From NCBI RefSeq assembly GCF_001005315.1, contig NZ_LBMG01000026.1, positions 30,483 to 94,482 on the forward strand: a DNA stretch of 64,000 bases. Direction: 5' to 3'. Source of the stretch: Kordia jejudonensis (GTDB taxonomy: Bacteria; Bacteroidota; Bacteroidia; Flavobacteriales; Flavobacteriaceae). Position numbers and translations under genes: made by a program. Position 1 is the stretch's first letter. Each line of letters begins with the position of its first letter. Under the pieces are notes generated by a model that was not told the origin of the DNA, made no database searches, and saw nothing but the letters and a program-made list of their open reading frames with translations. Positions 1 to 10,100 of the stretch are shown one piece after another.

Positions 1-772
1 CACTTGCAGAAATTAATAAGCCAAAACGCGCCATACTTCTTGTAGTGCTCCAATATACATTTGCGTTTCCAGTTTGAATCCATGCGCCTGTCATGCCAAT
101 GCTATTTTTCAATTTCGTATTGAAATAAGTATCCCAAGTTTCATTACTCGCGGACGCAATCACATCTTGCATTTTTACAAAAACACCGTGATATGCCCAA
201 CGTGTTCCAGCATCTGCAACATATTGTAAATCGTTTGGCGCAATTCCGTCACCTAAACCATCATCCAAACCAGAGGTCATGGATAGTAGATTTTTACACG
301 TAATCAAGTTTTCTTTTTCTAGTGAAGCGCTTGTCCAGCCAGTCCCGATATAATCAGAAACTTTAGCATTCAAATTGATGAGGTTTTCTTCTTGCGCAAT
401 TCCTGCAACAGCCGTTGTTAAGGTTTTTCCAGCACTTGCCCAATACCAAGGAGATGTTTCTGTATGTCCGTCAAAATAGTGCTCAACAACAATTTTTCCT
501 TTATGAAGAATGATAAAACTTTTGCTATTCTTTGTTTCTAAATAATCTAGTAATGGTTGCAATTGATTGGCGTTCCAATTCAAATCAGCTATCGAACTCG
601 TTTCCCAAGTATTAGAAGTCATAGGCGGAAAGTAAGTAGAAGTCACTACAGGCGTTTCCAATGGTGGTTCTATAGGCGTTTCTTCTTGTGGTAATATGTC
701 AACATCTTCCGAAGTACAATTCACAAAAAAGAATAAAAAAACAAGTGAAAATATATAAAAAGATCGGTTCAT
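1..772 (-). CDS. Beta-lactamase-family serine hydrolase lipoprotein (3' end outside window)
   Basis: This open frame runs off the left edge; the ATG is at 772. The N-terminus has a hydrophobic signal ending FFVNC, a lipobox-like Cys at about residue 19, then a Pro/Glu-rich linker. The motif WASAGK at about residues 111-116 gives the SxxK nucleophile and lysine of class C beta-lactamase/penicillin-binding-like hydrolases, and SMTSGLDDGLG and VYWSTTRSMARFG follow as in that family (YWS taking the YxN position). Most such proteins are esterases or peptidases of unknown substrate rather than resistance enzymes. It is probably a lipid-anchored periplasmic or surface protein. It is divergent from rimO with a 60-80 bp shared control region. 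The C-terminal motif lies beyond the window. Confidence 0.85.
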   Translation of the reverse strand, partial: MNRSFYIFSLVFLFFFVNCTSEDVDILPQEETPIEPPLETPVVTSTYFPPMTSNTWETSSIADLNWNANQLQPLLDYLETKNSKSFIILHKGKIVVEHYFDGHTETSPWYWASAGKTLTTAVAGIAQEENLINLNAKVSDYIGTGWTSASLEKENLITCKNLLSMTSGLDDGLGDGIAPNDLQYVADAGTRWAYHGVFVKMQDVIASASNETWDTYFNTKLKNSIGMTGAWIQTGNANVYWSTTRSMARFGLLISAS

Positions 773-827
773 TTTTCAAGTTTAGATATTAAGACTGTTA
801 AATATACCAAAGGTTTAAATTAGATTG

Positions 828-835
828 TATCTTTG
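828..835 (+). promoter_or_regulatory. Bacteroidota -7 box (TATCTTTG) for rimO
   Basis: TATCTTTG matches the Bacteroidota sigma consensus TAnnTTTG and lies 18 bp before the ATG at 854. A TTG codon inside this box (833) would open a slightly longer frame. Because it would lie in the promoter, the ATG at 854 is the better start. Confidence 0.6.
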
Positions 836-853
836 CCCACTGAATTTTTGGAT

Positions 854-2155
854 ATGAGAACTAAGACGTTAAAGAAAAATAAGATCAATGTAGTTACACT
901 TGGATGTTCTAAGAATGTATACGATTCTGAAGTGTTAATGGGACAATTGAAAGCCAATGGTAAAGATGTGGCGCATGAAGAAGAAGGAAATATTGTTGTC
1001 ATTAATACCTGCGGATTTATCAATAATGCAAAAGAAGAAAGTGTCAATACAATTTTAGATTACGTTCAGAAGAAAGAAGAAGGTGCTGTTGATAAAGTGT
1101 TTGTAACAGGTTGTTTGAGTGAGCGTTACAAGCCAGATTTAGAAGCGGAAATTCCAGATGTGGATCAATATTTTGGAACGTCTGATTTGCCACGTTTGTT
1201 AAAAGCACTTGGAGCAGATTACAAACATGAATTGATTGGCGAACGTATCACCACAACTCCAAAAAACTATGCATATCTTAAAATTGCAGAAGGTTGCGAT
1301 CGTCCGTGTTCGTTTTGTGCCATTCCGTTAATGAGAGGAAAGCACAGATCGAAACCCATTGAAGAATTGGTCACAGAAACTGAAAAATTAGCGGCAAAAG
1401 GTGTCAAAGAATTGATTTTAATTGCGCAAGATTTAACATATTACGGATTAGACTTATACAAAAAACGAAACCTTGCAGAATTGTTGCAAGCGTTGGTAAA
1501 AGTAGAAGGAATTGAATGGATTCGTTTGCATTATGCATTCCCAGCAGGTTTTCCAATGGACGTTTTGGATGTAATGAACGAAGAGCCAAAAATTTGTAAC
1601 TATTTAGACATTCCATTACAACACATTGCAGACGATATTTTAAAATCGATGCGACGTGGAACAAATCAGGCAAAAACTACAAAATTACTAAAGCAATTCA
1701 GAGCTGCGGTTCCTGAAATGACAATTCGTACCACTTTAATTGTTGGATATCCAGGCGAAACAGAGGAACATTTTCAAACACTAAAAAAGTGGGTTGAAGA
1801 AATGCGTTTTGAGCGTTTGGGTTGTTTTACCTATTCTCATGAAGAAAATACACATGCATACAATTTAGAAGATGATGTACCAGAAGAGGTAAAGCAAGAT
1901 CGTGCCAACCAAATCATGGAAATTCAGTCACAAATTTCTTGGGAGTTGAATCAGCAAAAAATTGGACAAACGTTCAAATGTATTATTGACCGAAAAGAAG
2001 GAAACTATTTTGTCGGTCGTACCGAATTTGACTCTCCAGATGTTGATAATGAAGTATTAATTGATGCTGCAAAGTTTTACGTAAAACAAGGCGAATTCGT
2101 AGATATAAAAATCACGGAAGCGGCTGATTTTGATTTATACGGTGAGCCAGCTTAG
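854..2155 (+). CDS. rimO: Ribosomal protein S12 methylthiotransferase RimO
   Basis: RimO is a radical-SAM methylthiotransferase that adds a methylthio group to an aspartate of ribosomal protein S12. The 433-residue product has the expected order. An N-terminal MTTase domain carries three cluster cysteines (about C18, C53, C87), a radical SAM core has CDRPCSFC (C148, C152, C155), and a C-terminal TRAM-like domain ends the protein. Motifs VTLGCSKN and NTCGFI are typical of RimO rather than MiaB. The start at 854 follows a -7 box. The gene appears monocistronic; downstream DNA is repeat-rich and non-coding. Confidence 0.95.
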   Translation: MRTKTLKKNKINVVTLGCSKNVYDSEVLMGQLKANGKDVAHEEEGNIVVINTCGFINNAKEESVNTILDYVQKKEEGAVDKVFVTGCLSERYKPDLEAEIPDVDQYFGTSDLPRLLKALGADYKHELIGERITTTPKNYAYLKIAEGCDRPCSFCAIPLMRGKHRSKPIEELVTETEKLAAKGVKELILIAQDLTYYGLDLYKKRNLAELLQALVKVEGIEWIRLHYAFPAGFPMDVLDVMNEEPKICNYLDIPLQHIADDILKSMRRGTNQAKTTKLLKQFRAAVPEMTIRTTLIVGYPGETEEHFQTLKKWVEEMRFERLGCFTYSHEENTHAYNLEDDVPEEVKQDRANQIMEIQSQISWELNQQKIGQTFKCIIDRKEGNYFVGRTEFDSPDVDNEVLIDAAKFYVKQGEFVDIKITEAADFDLYGEPA

Positions 2156-2159
2156 AAAT

Positions 2160-2310
2160 GTTAAATTTTGAATGCCAAATTTTAAATGTAAAAGTACTTC
2201 AACTCAACAAAGAACTAGAGAATAGAGAACAAAGCCCCAAAATGTTAAATGCTAAATGTTGAATGTTAAATGTAAAAGTACTTCAACTGAACAACTGAAC
2301 AAAGACCCAA
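2160..2310 (+). repeat. Direct repeats in the rimO 3' flank
   Basis: A 23-bp sequence at 2182-2204 recurs exactly at 2266-2288, each copy followed by AACAA-type words (CAACTCAACAAAG, CAACTGAACAACTGAACAAAG) and embedded in degenerate ATGTTAAATG units. The same vocabulary (AACAACTC, AACAAAGAAC, AGAGAACAAA) recurs downstream of mnmA near 24.2-24.4 kb. No gene is seen here; the open frame crossing it has no coding character. Confidence 0.7.
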
Positions 2311-2366
2311 GACCCAACATCCAACACCCAAAAGCAAAGCGTCCTATCAAGCGTCAGCGAAAAAAG

Positions 2367-2434
2367 TCCAACAGCGCGTACGCGCGATCTAACATCCAAC
2401 AAGCGGAGCGGTCTAACAGCGTAAGCGATCTAAC
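2367..2434 (-). repeat. Short palindromic array at the 3' end of the M14 peptidase gene
   Basis: Three units with palindromic cores GCGCGTACGCGC, GCGGAGCGG and GCGTAAGCG are separated by GATCTAACATCCAAC-type spacers. The array ends one base before the stop codon of the minus-strand gene. Read in that gene's sense it is TTAGATCGCTTACGCTGTTAGACCGCT-like, the same unit found after yidC, the GH3 gene and the nitronate monooxygenase-like gene. Confidence 0.7.
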
Positions 2435-4912
2435 TTACAGTTCGAACGCATTATTATTCACCAAGAAAATAGCATTGGCAAAAAACAGTTTTCCATTTTC
2501 CCAGAAAGCTCTAAACATAGGATTGTCAACCATATAAATCATACTTCCATTGCCAATTCGATACTCTCCAAAAACTAACGTATTTTTGATTTTCTCAACA
2601 GCTTTATGTCCAGCAAAACCAGAAACCGCTTTGTTGTCTTCTAAATACGAAACGGTATAGCCTTTATCTAAATAGCTATAAGCTGAATTTCCTAGTTTTA
2701 AGGTAAAATACGAATCATCATATCCAAAGGCTAACGGATGTGTATTGTCTACTTTCGTTTTAAAAATAGCTCCTGTAATGAAGTTAGAAACACGTTCGCG
2801 CTCACTTTTTGCGTATGAAATAACTTCTAACGGATCGTCTTTGTCGGTTTCTTTCTTCTTTAAGCCGAATCCTTTTTTGTCTTCAAAAGTTTTCAAAGCA
2901 TTTCCCATAGCAATGACTTTTCCACCACGGGAAACCCAATTTTTCAACGATTTCAATTTATCTTCGTTAAGTAAGCTTTTGTAGTTTCCATTCGGAATTA
3001 TCAACACATTGAAAGCATTCAACGTATTTTTATCAAAATCATCAGCATTAATATTCGTTACAGGAAACTTTAATTCTTGTTCAAAGAAATACCAAAGTTC
3101 TCCAAAACTCAATGAACTTGATACTTCTCCAGACAAAACTGCCACTTTAGGCATCTTAATTTCTTTAACATCAGGCGAACCAAAATCGACACCATTCTCA
3201 GAAAATCCAGAAGAAATACTAGACAGTTCTGTGAAATTTGTAAGCGCAATATCAAAAACGGTATCATCAAAATTTGTGAGCTTTTTATTGTCGCTTCTTG
3301 TTATAATTAAAGAGCCACGATCAAAGGTTTTTCCCTTGTGTGTAATTGCTTTTTCTGTAAAACGAACACGAACTCCAGCTTGTAAAAGTTGTCCTAAAAA
3401 TGAAGCATCTTTTACATTTTTCCAATCTGCGATATACGCTACAGCATTTGTTTTGTTAGGAATACCCAAAGGAATACCAAGTCCTACGTTGTCATCTTCT
3501 TTCGCAACAATTGTTTTTGAAGCAATTGTATTCAAACCATATGCATACGGAATACTCCAAGCCGTAATATCATACGTAAGTGAATCACTTAACTTTGCAT
3601 CAGGCTCAAACAACACTTTTACCATATTTCCTTTTGGTTGATTCGTACTAACAACCAATGCATTTTTCACTTTTCTTGAGGTTTGTTTGCCAGTATTATA
3701 ATCAAATCCTTTTACAGTTTCATAAGTAATTCCATATCTAATGTCATGTCTTTCTAATAAGTTGGTCAACTTATGAATTCTATAGCGATTTCCTTCCAAT
3801 ACATAACTTTTATAGGTAAAATCGTTTTTGCTAAAGAATTTCTTAAACTCTGTATTCAACTTATCAGCATTCTTTGAAGAAATCTCCACAGTTGACATTC
3901 CAGTGGTATGATGATGTGCAATTCTATCCTTTAACGTTAGCAAATCGCCTTCATCATTTATAATTCCTAAACCAGCCATTCCATGTCCAGCTTGCTCGTA
4001 GGTCATTCCGATTGCGCCATTAAAAGTTGGATATGTGTCTCCATAACTTGGATAAAACAAATCAAAACGTTCACGGGTAAAATACAACCAACCTTCTTTG
4101 TCAAAATAGCCTGCATGATTTTTTCCAATTTGTATCTGAAAATCACGTTGCCAATCGGTAATTACTTCATGAAAAGGTTCTGCTGCTGGCGCAAAATAAT
4201 ACGGTTCGTTAATACCTTGTTCATGAAAATCAACATGAATATGTGGCAACCATTTATTATAAACTTTCAGGCGTTGACGCGTTTCTACTTGTGTTGCCCA
4301 AGCCCAATCGCGATTTAAATCAAATAAATAATGATTTGGTCTTCCGCCTGGCCAAGGTTCGTTGTGTTCTGTTGCTTTCTGGTTTGAATTATACGGAACA
4401 CTTGCTACTTGATTGTACCAATTTACATAGCGATCGCGACCATCAGGATTGATACACGGATCCATAATTACAACCGTATTTGCAAGCCATGCTTTCTTTT
4501 GGGTAATCAATTCATAAATCGTTTGCATAGAAGCTTCCGTGCTCGACGATTCGTTTCCGTGTACATTATAACTTAGCCAAACTACTGCTTTTTTCGCGGA
4601 AGCGGTTTCAGTTCCAATTCCTGCATTTGCCAAATGATTTTTACGAATATTCTCTAAATTGGTTAAATTTTCAGGTGTAGAAACGTATGCAATTTGCAGT
4701 AAACGATGTTCATTTGTTTTTCCATATTCTTCCAACTGAATCATGTCAGAAGTCGTTGCCAAATACTGATAATAATCTACAACTCGGTAATGATTGGTAA
4801 ATCGTGTACCCAATTCGTATCCTAAAAACTCAGATGGAGATTGTATATTTTGTGCAAAAGTTGCAATTGAAAAAATAAAAAATGAAAGTAAGCTAAGAAT
4901 ATGTCGTCTCAT
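2435..4912 (-). CDS. Secreted M14-family zinc carboxypeptidase
   Basis: The 825-residue product starts at the ATG at 4912, which gives a clean signal peptide (MRRHILSLLSFFIFSIATFAQ). The longer frame back to 4996 would put a non-signal extension in front. The M14 domain shows zinc-ligand motifs near the N-terminus (HGNESSSTE; a later HVDFHEQG segment) and NPDGRDRYVN and FDLNRDWAW, typical of Bacteroidota M14 carboxypeptidases. The long C-terminal part resembles a GATase-like fold (VLIIPNGNY, WVSRGGKVIAMG). It likely removes C-terminal residues from peptides in the periplasm or outside the cell. There is no T9SS tail. It is divergent from bshC. Confidence 0.88.
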   Translation of the reverse strand: MRRHILSLLSFFIFSIATFAQNIQSPSEFLGYELGTRFTNHYRVVDYYQYLATTSDMIQLEEYGKTNEHRLLQIAYVSTPENLTNLENIRKNHLANAGIGTETASAKKAVVWLSYNVHGNESSSTEASMQTIYELITQKKAWLANTVVIMDPCINPDGRDRYVNWYNQVASVPYNSNQKATEHNEPWPGGRPNHYLFDLNRDWAWATQVETRQRLKVYNKWLPHIHVDFHEQGINEPYYFAPAAEPFHEVITDWQRDFQIQIGKNHAGYFDKEGWLYFTRERFDLFYPSYGDTYPTFNGAIGMTYEQAGHGMAGLGIINDEGDLLTLKDRIAHHHTTGMSTVEISSKNADKLNTEFKKFFSKNDFTYKSYVLEGNRYRIHKLTNLLERHDIRYGITYETVKGFDYNTGKQTSRKVKNALVVSTNQPKGNMVKVLFEPDAKLSDSLTYDITAWSIPYAYGLNTIASKTIVAKEDDNVGLGIPLGIPNKTNAVAYIADWKNVKDASFLGQLLQAGVRVRFTEKAITHKGKTFDRGSLIITRSDNKKLTNFDDTVFDIALTNFTELSSISSGFSENGVDFGSPDVKEIKMPKVAVLSGEVSSSLSFGELWYFFEQELKFPVTNINADDFDKNTLNAFNVLIIPNGNYKSLLNEDKLKSLKNWVSRGGKVIAMGNALKTFEDKKGFGLKKKETDKDDPLEVISYAKSERERVSNFITGAIFKTKVDNTHPLAFGYDDSYFTLKLGNSAYSYLDKGYTVSYLEDNKAVSGFAGHKAVEKIKNTLVFGEYRIGNGSMIYMVDNPMFRAFWENGKLFFANAIFLVNNNAFEL

Positions 4913-5008
4913 TAAATGATGAATTTGATAATCATCAAAGCTAACCAATATAATTTTGAAAAAGAATATCTTAACGAAATTTTGAGAAAATAGCATATCA
5001 AATAACGC

Positions 5009-5016
5009 TATCTTTG
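5009..5016 (+). promoter_or_regulatory. -7 box (TATCTTTG) for bshC
   Basis: TATCTTTG lies 26 bp before the bshC ATG, in the divergent region shared with the M14 peptidase gene. No convincing TTG -33 element at 17-19 bp spacing is visible. Confidence 0.55.
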
Positions 5017-5042
5017 CAACTTTAAAATTCTGACGACCAACT

Positions 5043-6650
5043 ATGCCAACTGAATGTATTCCCTATAGTGAAACTGGATATTTTTCTCCGTTAATGTGCG
5101 ATTATTTAGCAGAGAAACCAATACTAAAACCGTTTTACAATCGATTCCCGAAACTAGAAAATTTTGAAGCGCAAATTCAAGAAAAACAACAATCTAGCTT
5201 AACATCGATAGCACAAAGGACTGTTTTAGTAAAAGCGTTGTTGGAACAATACAAAGGTTTTGATGACAGCGTATTTACATTGGGAAATATTGCCAAACTT
5301 GAAAGTGAAAATACATTTACGATTACCACAGGTCATCAACTGAATTTGTTTACAGGACCTTTATATTTTTTATATAAAATTATCTCTACTATCAATCTTG
5401 CATCGCAACTCAAAAAGCAATATCCAACGTACGATTTTGTACCTATTTATTGGATGGCTTCAGAAGATCATGATTTTGATGAAATTAGTTTCTTTAATTA
5501 CAAAGGACAAAAAGTACAATGGAATAGAACGGCAAGTGGCGCTGTTGGCGAATTGTCTACGGAAGGATTACAAGAAGTTTTTGAAGTATTTGCTCAACAA
5601 TTAGGAAATAGTAACAACGCCAAAGAATTGCAATCACTTTTTGAAGAAGGATATGTAAAACATAGCAATTTGACTGATGCAACACGTTACATTGCCAACG
5701 AATTATTCAAAACGTACGGTTTGGTTATTGTAGATGGAAACGACAAATCATTGAAGCAATTATTTATTCCGTTTGTGGAAAATGAACTATTTCAACAAAC
5801 TGCTTTCAAGGAAGTTTCTGCAACAGCAAACCAATTAACAGCAGCTGGCGATTCGTATAAAATTCAGGTAAATCCGCGCGAAATCAATTTATTTTATATC
5901 AAAGATGGCATTCGCGAACGTATTGTGGAAGAAGATGGTGTTTTTGGAGTTTACGACACTTCCGTGAGATGGAACAAAGAAGAAATTCAACAGGAAGTAC
6001 AACAATTTCCAGAGCGTTTCTCACCAAATGCCTTATTGCGTCCGTTGTATCAAGAAGTGATTTTGCCAAATTTGTGTTACATTGGCGGCGGTGGCGAATT
6101 GGCGTATTGGTTTGAATTGAAATCATATTTTGAAGCCGTAAACGTAACGTTTCCGATGATTTTACTTAGAAATTCCGTAGTTGTCAAAACGGAAAAGCAA
6201 TCGGAAAAGATGGAAAAGCTCAACCTTTCCAATCGTGATTTATTTCTAAAACGAGATGATTTAATTGCTAAAAAAGTAAAAGAGTTAAGTGACATAGAAA
6301 TTGATTTTACTCCACAAAAAGAACATCTGCAACAGCAATTCAAAGACTTATACAAACTTGCCGAACAAACGGACAAATCGTTTATTGGGGCAGTTGCCGC
6401 ACAAGAAAAAAAGCAACTCAAAGGTTTAAAGCATCTTGAAAAACGTTTGCTAAAGGCACAAAAGCGGATGTTGAAAGATAAAGTTTCAAGAAGCACCGAA
6501 TTGCAAGAAGCATTATTTCCAAACAATTCATTACAAGAGCGACGACTCAACTTTTCTGAATTGTATTTAGCATACGGAAACACCTTAATTCCAACGTTGG
6601 TGGAACATTTACAACCGTTGTCAGGAGAATTTTTGGTGTTGGAATTGTAG
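5043..6650 (+). CDS. bshC: Bacillithiol biosynthesis cysteine-adding enzyme BshC
   Basis: BshC is thought to ligate cysteine to glucosaminyl-malate, the last step of bacillithiol synthesis. The 535-residue length fits the family. The hallmark segment TTGHQLNLFTGPLYFLYKI is present near residue 100, followed by YWMASEDHDFDEI and, later, NLCYIGGGGELAYWFELK. A coiled-coil region occupies about residues 380-480. bshA and bshB are not in this window. The gene is single, with TrkH 70 bp downstream on the same strand. Confidence 0.95.
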   Translation: MPTECIPYSETGYFSPLMCDYLAEKPILKPFYNRFPKLENFEAQIQEKQQSSLTSIAQRTVLVKALLEQYKGFDDSVFTLGNIAKLESENTFTITTGHQLNLFTGPLYFLYKIISTINLASQLKKQYPTYDFVPIYWMASEDHDFDEISFFNYKGQKVQWNRTASGAVGELSTEGLQEVFEVFAQQLGNSNNAKELQSLFEEGYVKHSNLTDATRYIANELFKTYGLVIVDGNDKSLKQLFIPFVENELFQQTAFKEVSATANQLTAAGDSYKIQVNPREINLFYIKDGIRERIVEEDGVFGVYDTSVRWNKEEIQQEVQQFPERFSPNALLRPLYQEVILPNLCYIGGGGELAYWFELKSYFEAVNVTFPMILLRNSVVVKTEKQSEKMEKLNLSNRDLFLKRDDLIAKKVKELSDIEIDFTPQKEHLQQQFKDLYKLAEQTDKSFIGAVAAQEKKQLKGLKHLEKRLLKAQKRMLKDKVSRSTELQEALFPNNSLQERRLNFSELYLAYGNTLIPTLVEHLQPLSGEFLVLEL

Positions 6651-6720
6651 ATTTTATTCGGATGAAAAAAACCGTAAATTTATAACGACAAAAAACTATG
6701 TAGAACTAACTTTCCACACT

Positions 6721-8076
6721 ATGAGTCGACTAAAAAATAGTTTCAATCAACTATCACGTTGGTATCGAAGATTTCAGATTAGTAAGTCGCCACAAATGAA
6801 TCTAGTTTGGGGATTTTTTCTATACATGCTTGTTGGTTTCTTATTGCTGTCAATTCCACTATTTCACAATGAAAGTGTGAGTATTTTAGACAATTTATTT
6901 ATTTCAACTTCTGCAATTTCCACAACAGGTTTGGTAACCGTAGGAATTTATGAATCCTATAACTTTTTTGGTCAATTTATCATCATGTTACTCATTCAAA
7001 TTGGCGGTATTGGTTACATGACTTTAACGACGTATTATCTTTTATTTACCACAAAAAAAATTACGCGATGGCACAGTAAAATCATGGGAACTGAATTTAC
7101 ATTGCCAAGAACCATAAAAATTAAAGACTTTATAAAAAGTGTAATTGTTTTCACGCTTGTTATGGAAACACTTGGCGCAATCTGTTTTTTCATAGCGTTT
7201 CGTGACACAGGAATGGAACCTTTAAAAGCAATTTGGTTTGCTATATTTCACAGCGTTTCCACTTTCTGTACCGCAGGTTTTGGCTTGTTTAGCAATAGTT
7301 TTGAAAATTTTAGTGACAATACATTTATCAACACAATTATCTCGGTTCTTGCGATTGCAGGTTCGCTCGGTTTCATTGTCATTACTGACATTTGGTATCG
7401 CATTCGTCGTAAATCGAAAAAATTATCGTTCACAACCAAAATTGTACTTTACGGTTTTATCTTGTTATTATTCTTAGGAACGGCATTAGTATATTTGACA
7501 GAACCAACTATTCAAAACTCAAATGCACGCTTAATGGAATCCTTCTTTCAAGCAATGACAGCGATGACTACCGTTGGATTCAATACAATTTCCACAGGAA
7601 GTCTCAGCATGCCAATTTTGACTTTTGTGGTTTTCTTAATGTATATTGGCGCATCACCTTCGGGAACGGCTGGAGGACTTAAAATTACGACGCTTACGGC
7701 GATGATTGCGGTATTAAAAAGTAGATTATTTGGTCAAAAGCGAATTTCCTTTCTCAATAAAACCATTCCTTTTGAAAGATTATACGTAGCAACTTCAACA
7801 TTTATACTTTATACAAGTATCATCTTTTTATTTACGTTCTTATTAACTTTCACAGAAACATTTGAATTTGAAAGAATCCTCTTTGAAGTCGCCTCCTCGC
7901 TTGGAACAGTTGGTTTAAGCACAGGAATTACAGGAGAACTTTCTAATGTTGGAAAAGTTCTTATTATCATTTTAATGTTTATTGGAAGAGTTGGTGTATT
8001 AACCTTCGGATTTGCTTTATTAGAACGAAAATCCAAAACAGAAGCGATCATTATAGAAGATGATTTAGCAATTTAA
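6721..8076 (+). CDS. TrkH/KtrB-family potassium uptake channel subunit
   Basis: This 451-residue inner-membrane protein has about ten hydrophobic segments arranged as four M1-P-M2 repeats. The four selectivity-filter loops are visible: STTGLVTVG, CTAGFGLF, TTVGFNTIS and GTVGLSTGI. The single glycine in each filter is typical of the Trk/Ktr/HKT superfamily, which takes up K+ (Na+-coupled in Ktr). The usual cytosolic RCK partner (TrkA/KtrA) is not adjacent on the visible strand. The length and N-terminal basic region suggest KtrB more than long TrkH. Confidence 0.9.
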   Translation: MSRLKNSFNQLSRWYRRFQISKSPQMNLVWGFFLYMLVGFLLLSIPLFHNESVSILDNLFISTSAISTTGLVTVGIYESYNFFGQFIIMLLIQIGGIGYMTLTTYYLLFTTKKITRWHSKIMGTEFTLPRTIKIKDFIKSVIVFTLVMETLGAICFFIAFRDTGMEPLKAIWFAIFHSVSTFCTAGFGLFSNSFENFSDNTFINTIISVLAIAGSLGFIVITDIWYRIRRKSKKLSFTTKIVLYGFILLLFLGTALVYLTEPTIQNSNARLMESFFQAMTAMTTVGFNTISTGSLSMPILTFVVFLMYIGASPSGTAGGLKITTLTAMIAVLKSRLFGQKRISFLNKTIPFERLYVATSTFILYTSIIFLFTFLLTFTETFEFERILFEVASSLGTVGLSTGITGELSNVGKVLIIILMFIGRVGVLTFGFALLERKSKTEAIIIEDDLAI

Positions 8077-8541
8077 AAAGGATAACTTTACATATTTAGA
8101 TCAAAAAAAAGCCAACCGAAGTTCGCTAGATTTTAATTGACATCTTGTAGATTCCTCTTACATAGTTCAAGACATAATGTATTGCAACTCCAATACTGAG
8201 TAGCAAGAGGATTTAAAGTTGTATCAACACAAATTATGTATCCAGTATATAATGTGTTTAAAATTCTAAAAAGCTAACTTAAGTTATTAGTGAAATTACT
8301 TTCTTTTTTAATTTCAACGATTTAAAATTTTGTTTTTTCATAATAATTAAAGATTTAATGGTTATAAACTTTCTTAAAAGTTACAGAAAAAGCTTATATG
8401 AAGAAAGGAAATTATCTCAATAATTTTGAATTGTAAGTATAAAAATTAAGGAAAAAAAGCGATAATTTTTGTTGTGAATATTCCGTGAAAAAATCTTCAA
8501 TTGAAGTGTTAAAATCTAAAATCTAAATACTACTTTTGTGT
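8077..8541. other. Non-coding gap between trkH-like gene and guaA
   Basis: This AT-rich stretch of about 465 bp has no convincing gene. A weak imperfect hairpin (TTCCTCTTACATAG against GTAGCAAGAGGA, about 8152-8214) is present. No tRNA-like or riboswitch-like structure was recognised. A -7-like box (TACTTTTG, 8531-8538) ends the gap only 3 bp before the guaA ATG. Confidence 0.5.
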
Positions 8542-10077
8542 ATGCAACACGACAAGGTATTAATAGTAGACTTCGGATCGCAATACACACAACTCATTGC
8601 GCGTAGAGTTCGAGAGCTGAACATCTATTCCGAGATTCATCCATTCAACAAAATTCCAACAAACGTAGACGATTACAAAGCAGTCATTCTTTCGGGAAGT
8701 CCAATGTCTGTAAGATCTGATGAAGCTTTTCATCCAGATTTGAAAGGCATTCGTGGCGAAAAACCAATGCTAGCTGTTTGTTATGGCGCACAATATTTAG
8801 CACACTTTTCTGGTGGCGAAGTGGCAGAATCGAACACACGTGAATACGGACGAGCAAATTTGAGTTTTGTACAAGAAAACGAACCGTTCTTAACTGGAAT
8901 TTCAGTAGGAAGCCAAGTTTGGATGAGTCACAGTGATACCATTAAAAAATTACCAACCAACGGAAAATTGTTAGCCAGCACACACGATGTTGAAAATGCA
9001 GCGTACAAAATTGAAGGCGAAACAACATACGCAATTCAGTTTCATCCTGAAGTATATCACTCCACAGACGGAAAACAATTGCTCGAAAATTTCTTAGTAC
9101 AGATTTCCAACGTAACACCAGATTGGACGCCAAATGCTTTTGTAGAAGAAACGGTTGACGCCTTAAAAGCACAACTTGGAAACGACAAAGTAGTATTAGG
9201 TTTATCAGGCGGTGTAGATTCAAGTGTAGCGGCAATGTTATTGCACAAAGCCATTGGTAAAAACCTATATTGCATCTTTGTAAACAATGGTTTATTGCGT
9301 AAAAATGAATTTACAAGTGTTCTTGAACAATACGAAGGAATGGGACTCAATGTAAAAGGAGTTGATGCTTCGGCACGCTTTTTGGATGCGCTAGCAGGAT
9401 TGAGTGATCCAGAAAAAAAACGGAAAGCTATAGGGCGCGTTTTCATTGAAGTTTTTGATGATGAAGCACACCAAATACAAGATGTAACTTGGTTGGCGCA
9501 AGGAACTATTTATCCAGATGTGATAGAAAGTGTCAGTGCTACAGGCGGACCAAGTGCCACAATAAAAAGTCATCATAATGTGGGTGGTTTGCCAGATTTT
9601 ATGAAATTGAAAATCGTTGAGCCACTAAAAGCATTATTTAAAGATGAGGTGCGAAGAGTTGGCGCTTCTATGGGAATGGACAAAAACTTATTAGGTCGTC
9701 ATCCGTTTCCAGGACCAGGATTGGCTATCAGAATTTTGGGAGATATTACTGCTGAAAAAGTTCGTATCTTACAAGAAGTTGATGCTGTTTTTATTGACGG
9801 ATTGCGCAGTTGGGATTTATATGATAAAGTATGGCAAGCTGGCGCAATATTACTGCCAGTAAACTCAGTTGGAGTGATGGGAGACGAGCGAACTTATGAA
9901 AAAGTTGTTGCCTTACGTGCAGTAGAAAGTACAGATGGAATGACAGCTGATTGGGTAGATTTACCTTATAAATTTTTGCAAAAAGTCTCCAATGATATAA
10001 TAAACAAGGTAAAAGGCGTTAATAGAGTAGTGTATGACATTAGTTCAAAACCGCCAGCTACCATAGAATGGGAATAA
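8542..10077 (+). CDS. guaA: GMP synthase (glutamine-hydrolysing)
   Basis: GuaA converts XMP to GMP using ATP and glutamine-derived ammonia. The 511-residue product has a class I glutamine amidotransferase domain (nucleophile Cys80 in AVCYGAQ, His168/Glu170 in QFHPEVYHS). An ATP-pyrophosphatase domain follows with P-loop SGGVDSS at about 222-228, and then the dimerisation domain ending [10 protein letters not shown] chose the ATG at 8542 because the family motif VDFGSQYTQ follows directly; a TTG at 8536 lies inside a -7-like box. A LysM gene follows after 23 bp, so it may be co-transcribed. Confidence 0.97.
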   Translation: MQHDKVLIVDFGSQYTQLIARRVRELNIYSEIHPFNKIPTNVDDYKAVILSGSPMSVRSDEAFHPDLKGIRGEKPMLAVCYGAQYLAHFSGGEVAESNTREYGRANLSFVQENEPFLTGISVGSQVWMSHSDTIKKLPTNGKLLASTHDVENAAYKIEGETTYAIQFHPEVYHSTDGKQLLENFLVQISNVTPDWTPNAFVEETVDALKAQLGNDKVVLGLSGGVDSSVAAMLLHKAIGKNLYCIFVNNGLLRKNEFTSVLEQYEGMGLNVKGVDASARFLDALAGLSDPEKKRKAIGRVFIEVFDDEAHQIQDVTWLAQGTIYPDVIESVSATGGPSATIKSHHNVGGLPDFMKLKIVEPLKALFKDEVRRVGASMGMDKNLLGRHPFPGPGLAIRILGDITAEKVRILQEVDAVFIDGLRSWDLYDKVWQAGAILLPVNSVGVMGDERTYEKVVALRAVESTDGMTADWVDLPYKFLQKVSNDIINKVKGVNRVVYDISSKPPATIEWE

Positions 10078-10100
10078 TTAAAAAGTAAAAAAGATACAGA

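Noticed and set aside
2367..2434. Possible CRISPR or attachment site in the palindromic array
   Set aside because: Unit lengths and spacers are too short and irregular; no integrase or cas genes.
2256..2537. Plus-strand open frame of 93 codons
   Set aside because: It runs through the palindromic array and into the antisense of the M14 gene; composition is repeat-driven with no protein-like features.
8077..8541. Possible tRNA or riboswitch before guaA
   Set aside because: No cloverleaf or purine-riboswitch core could be recognised by eye; only a weak hairpin is present.
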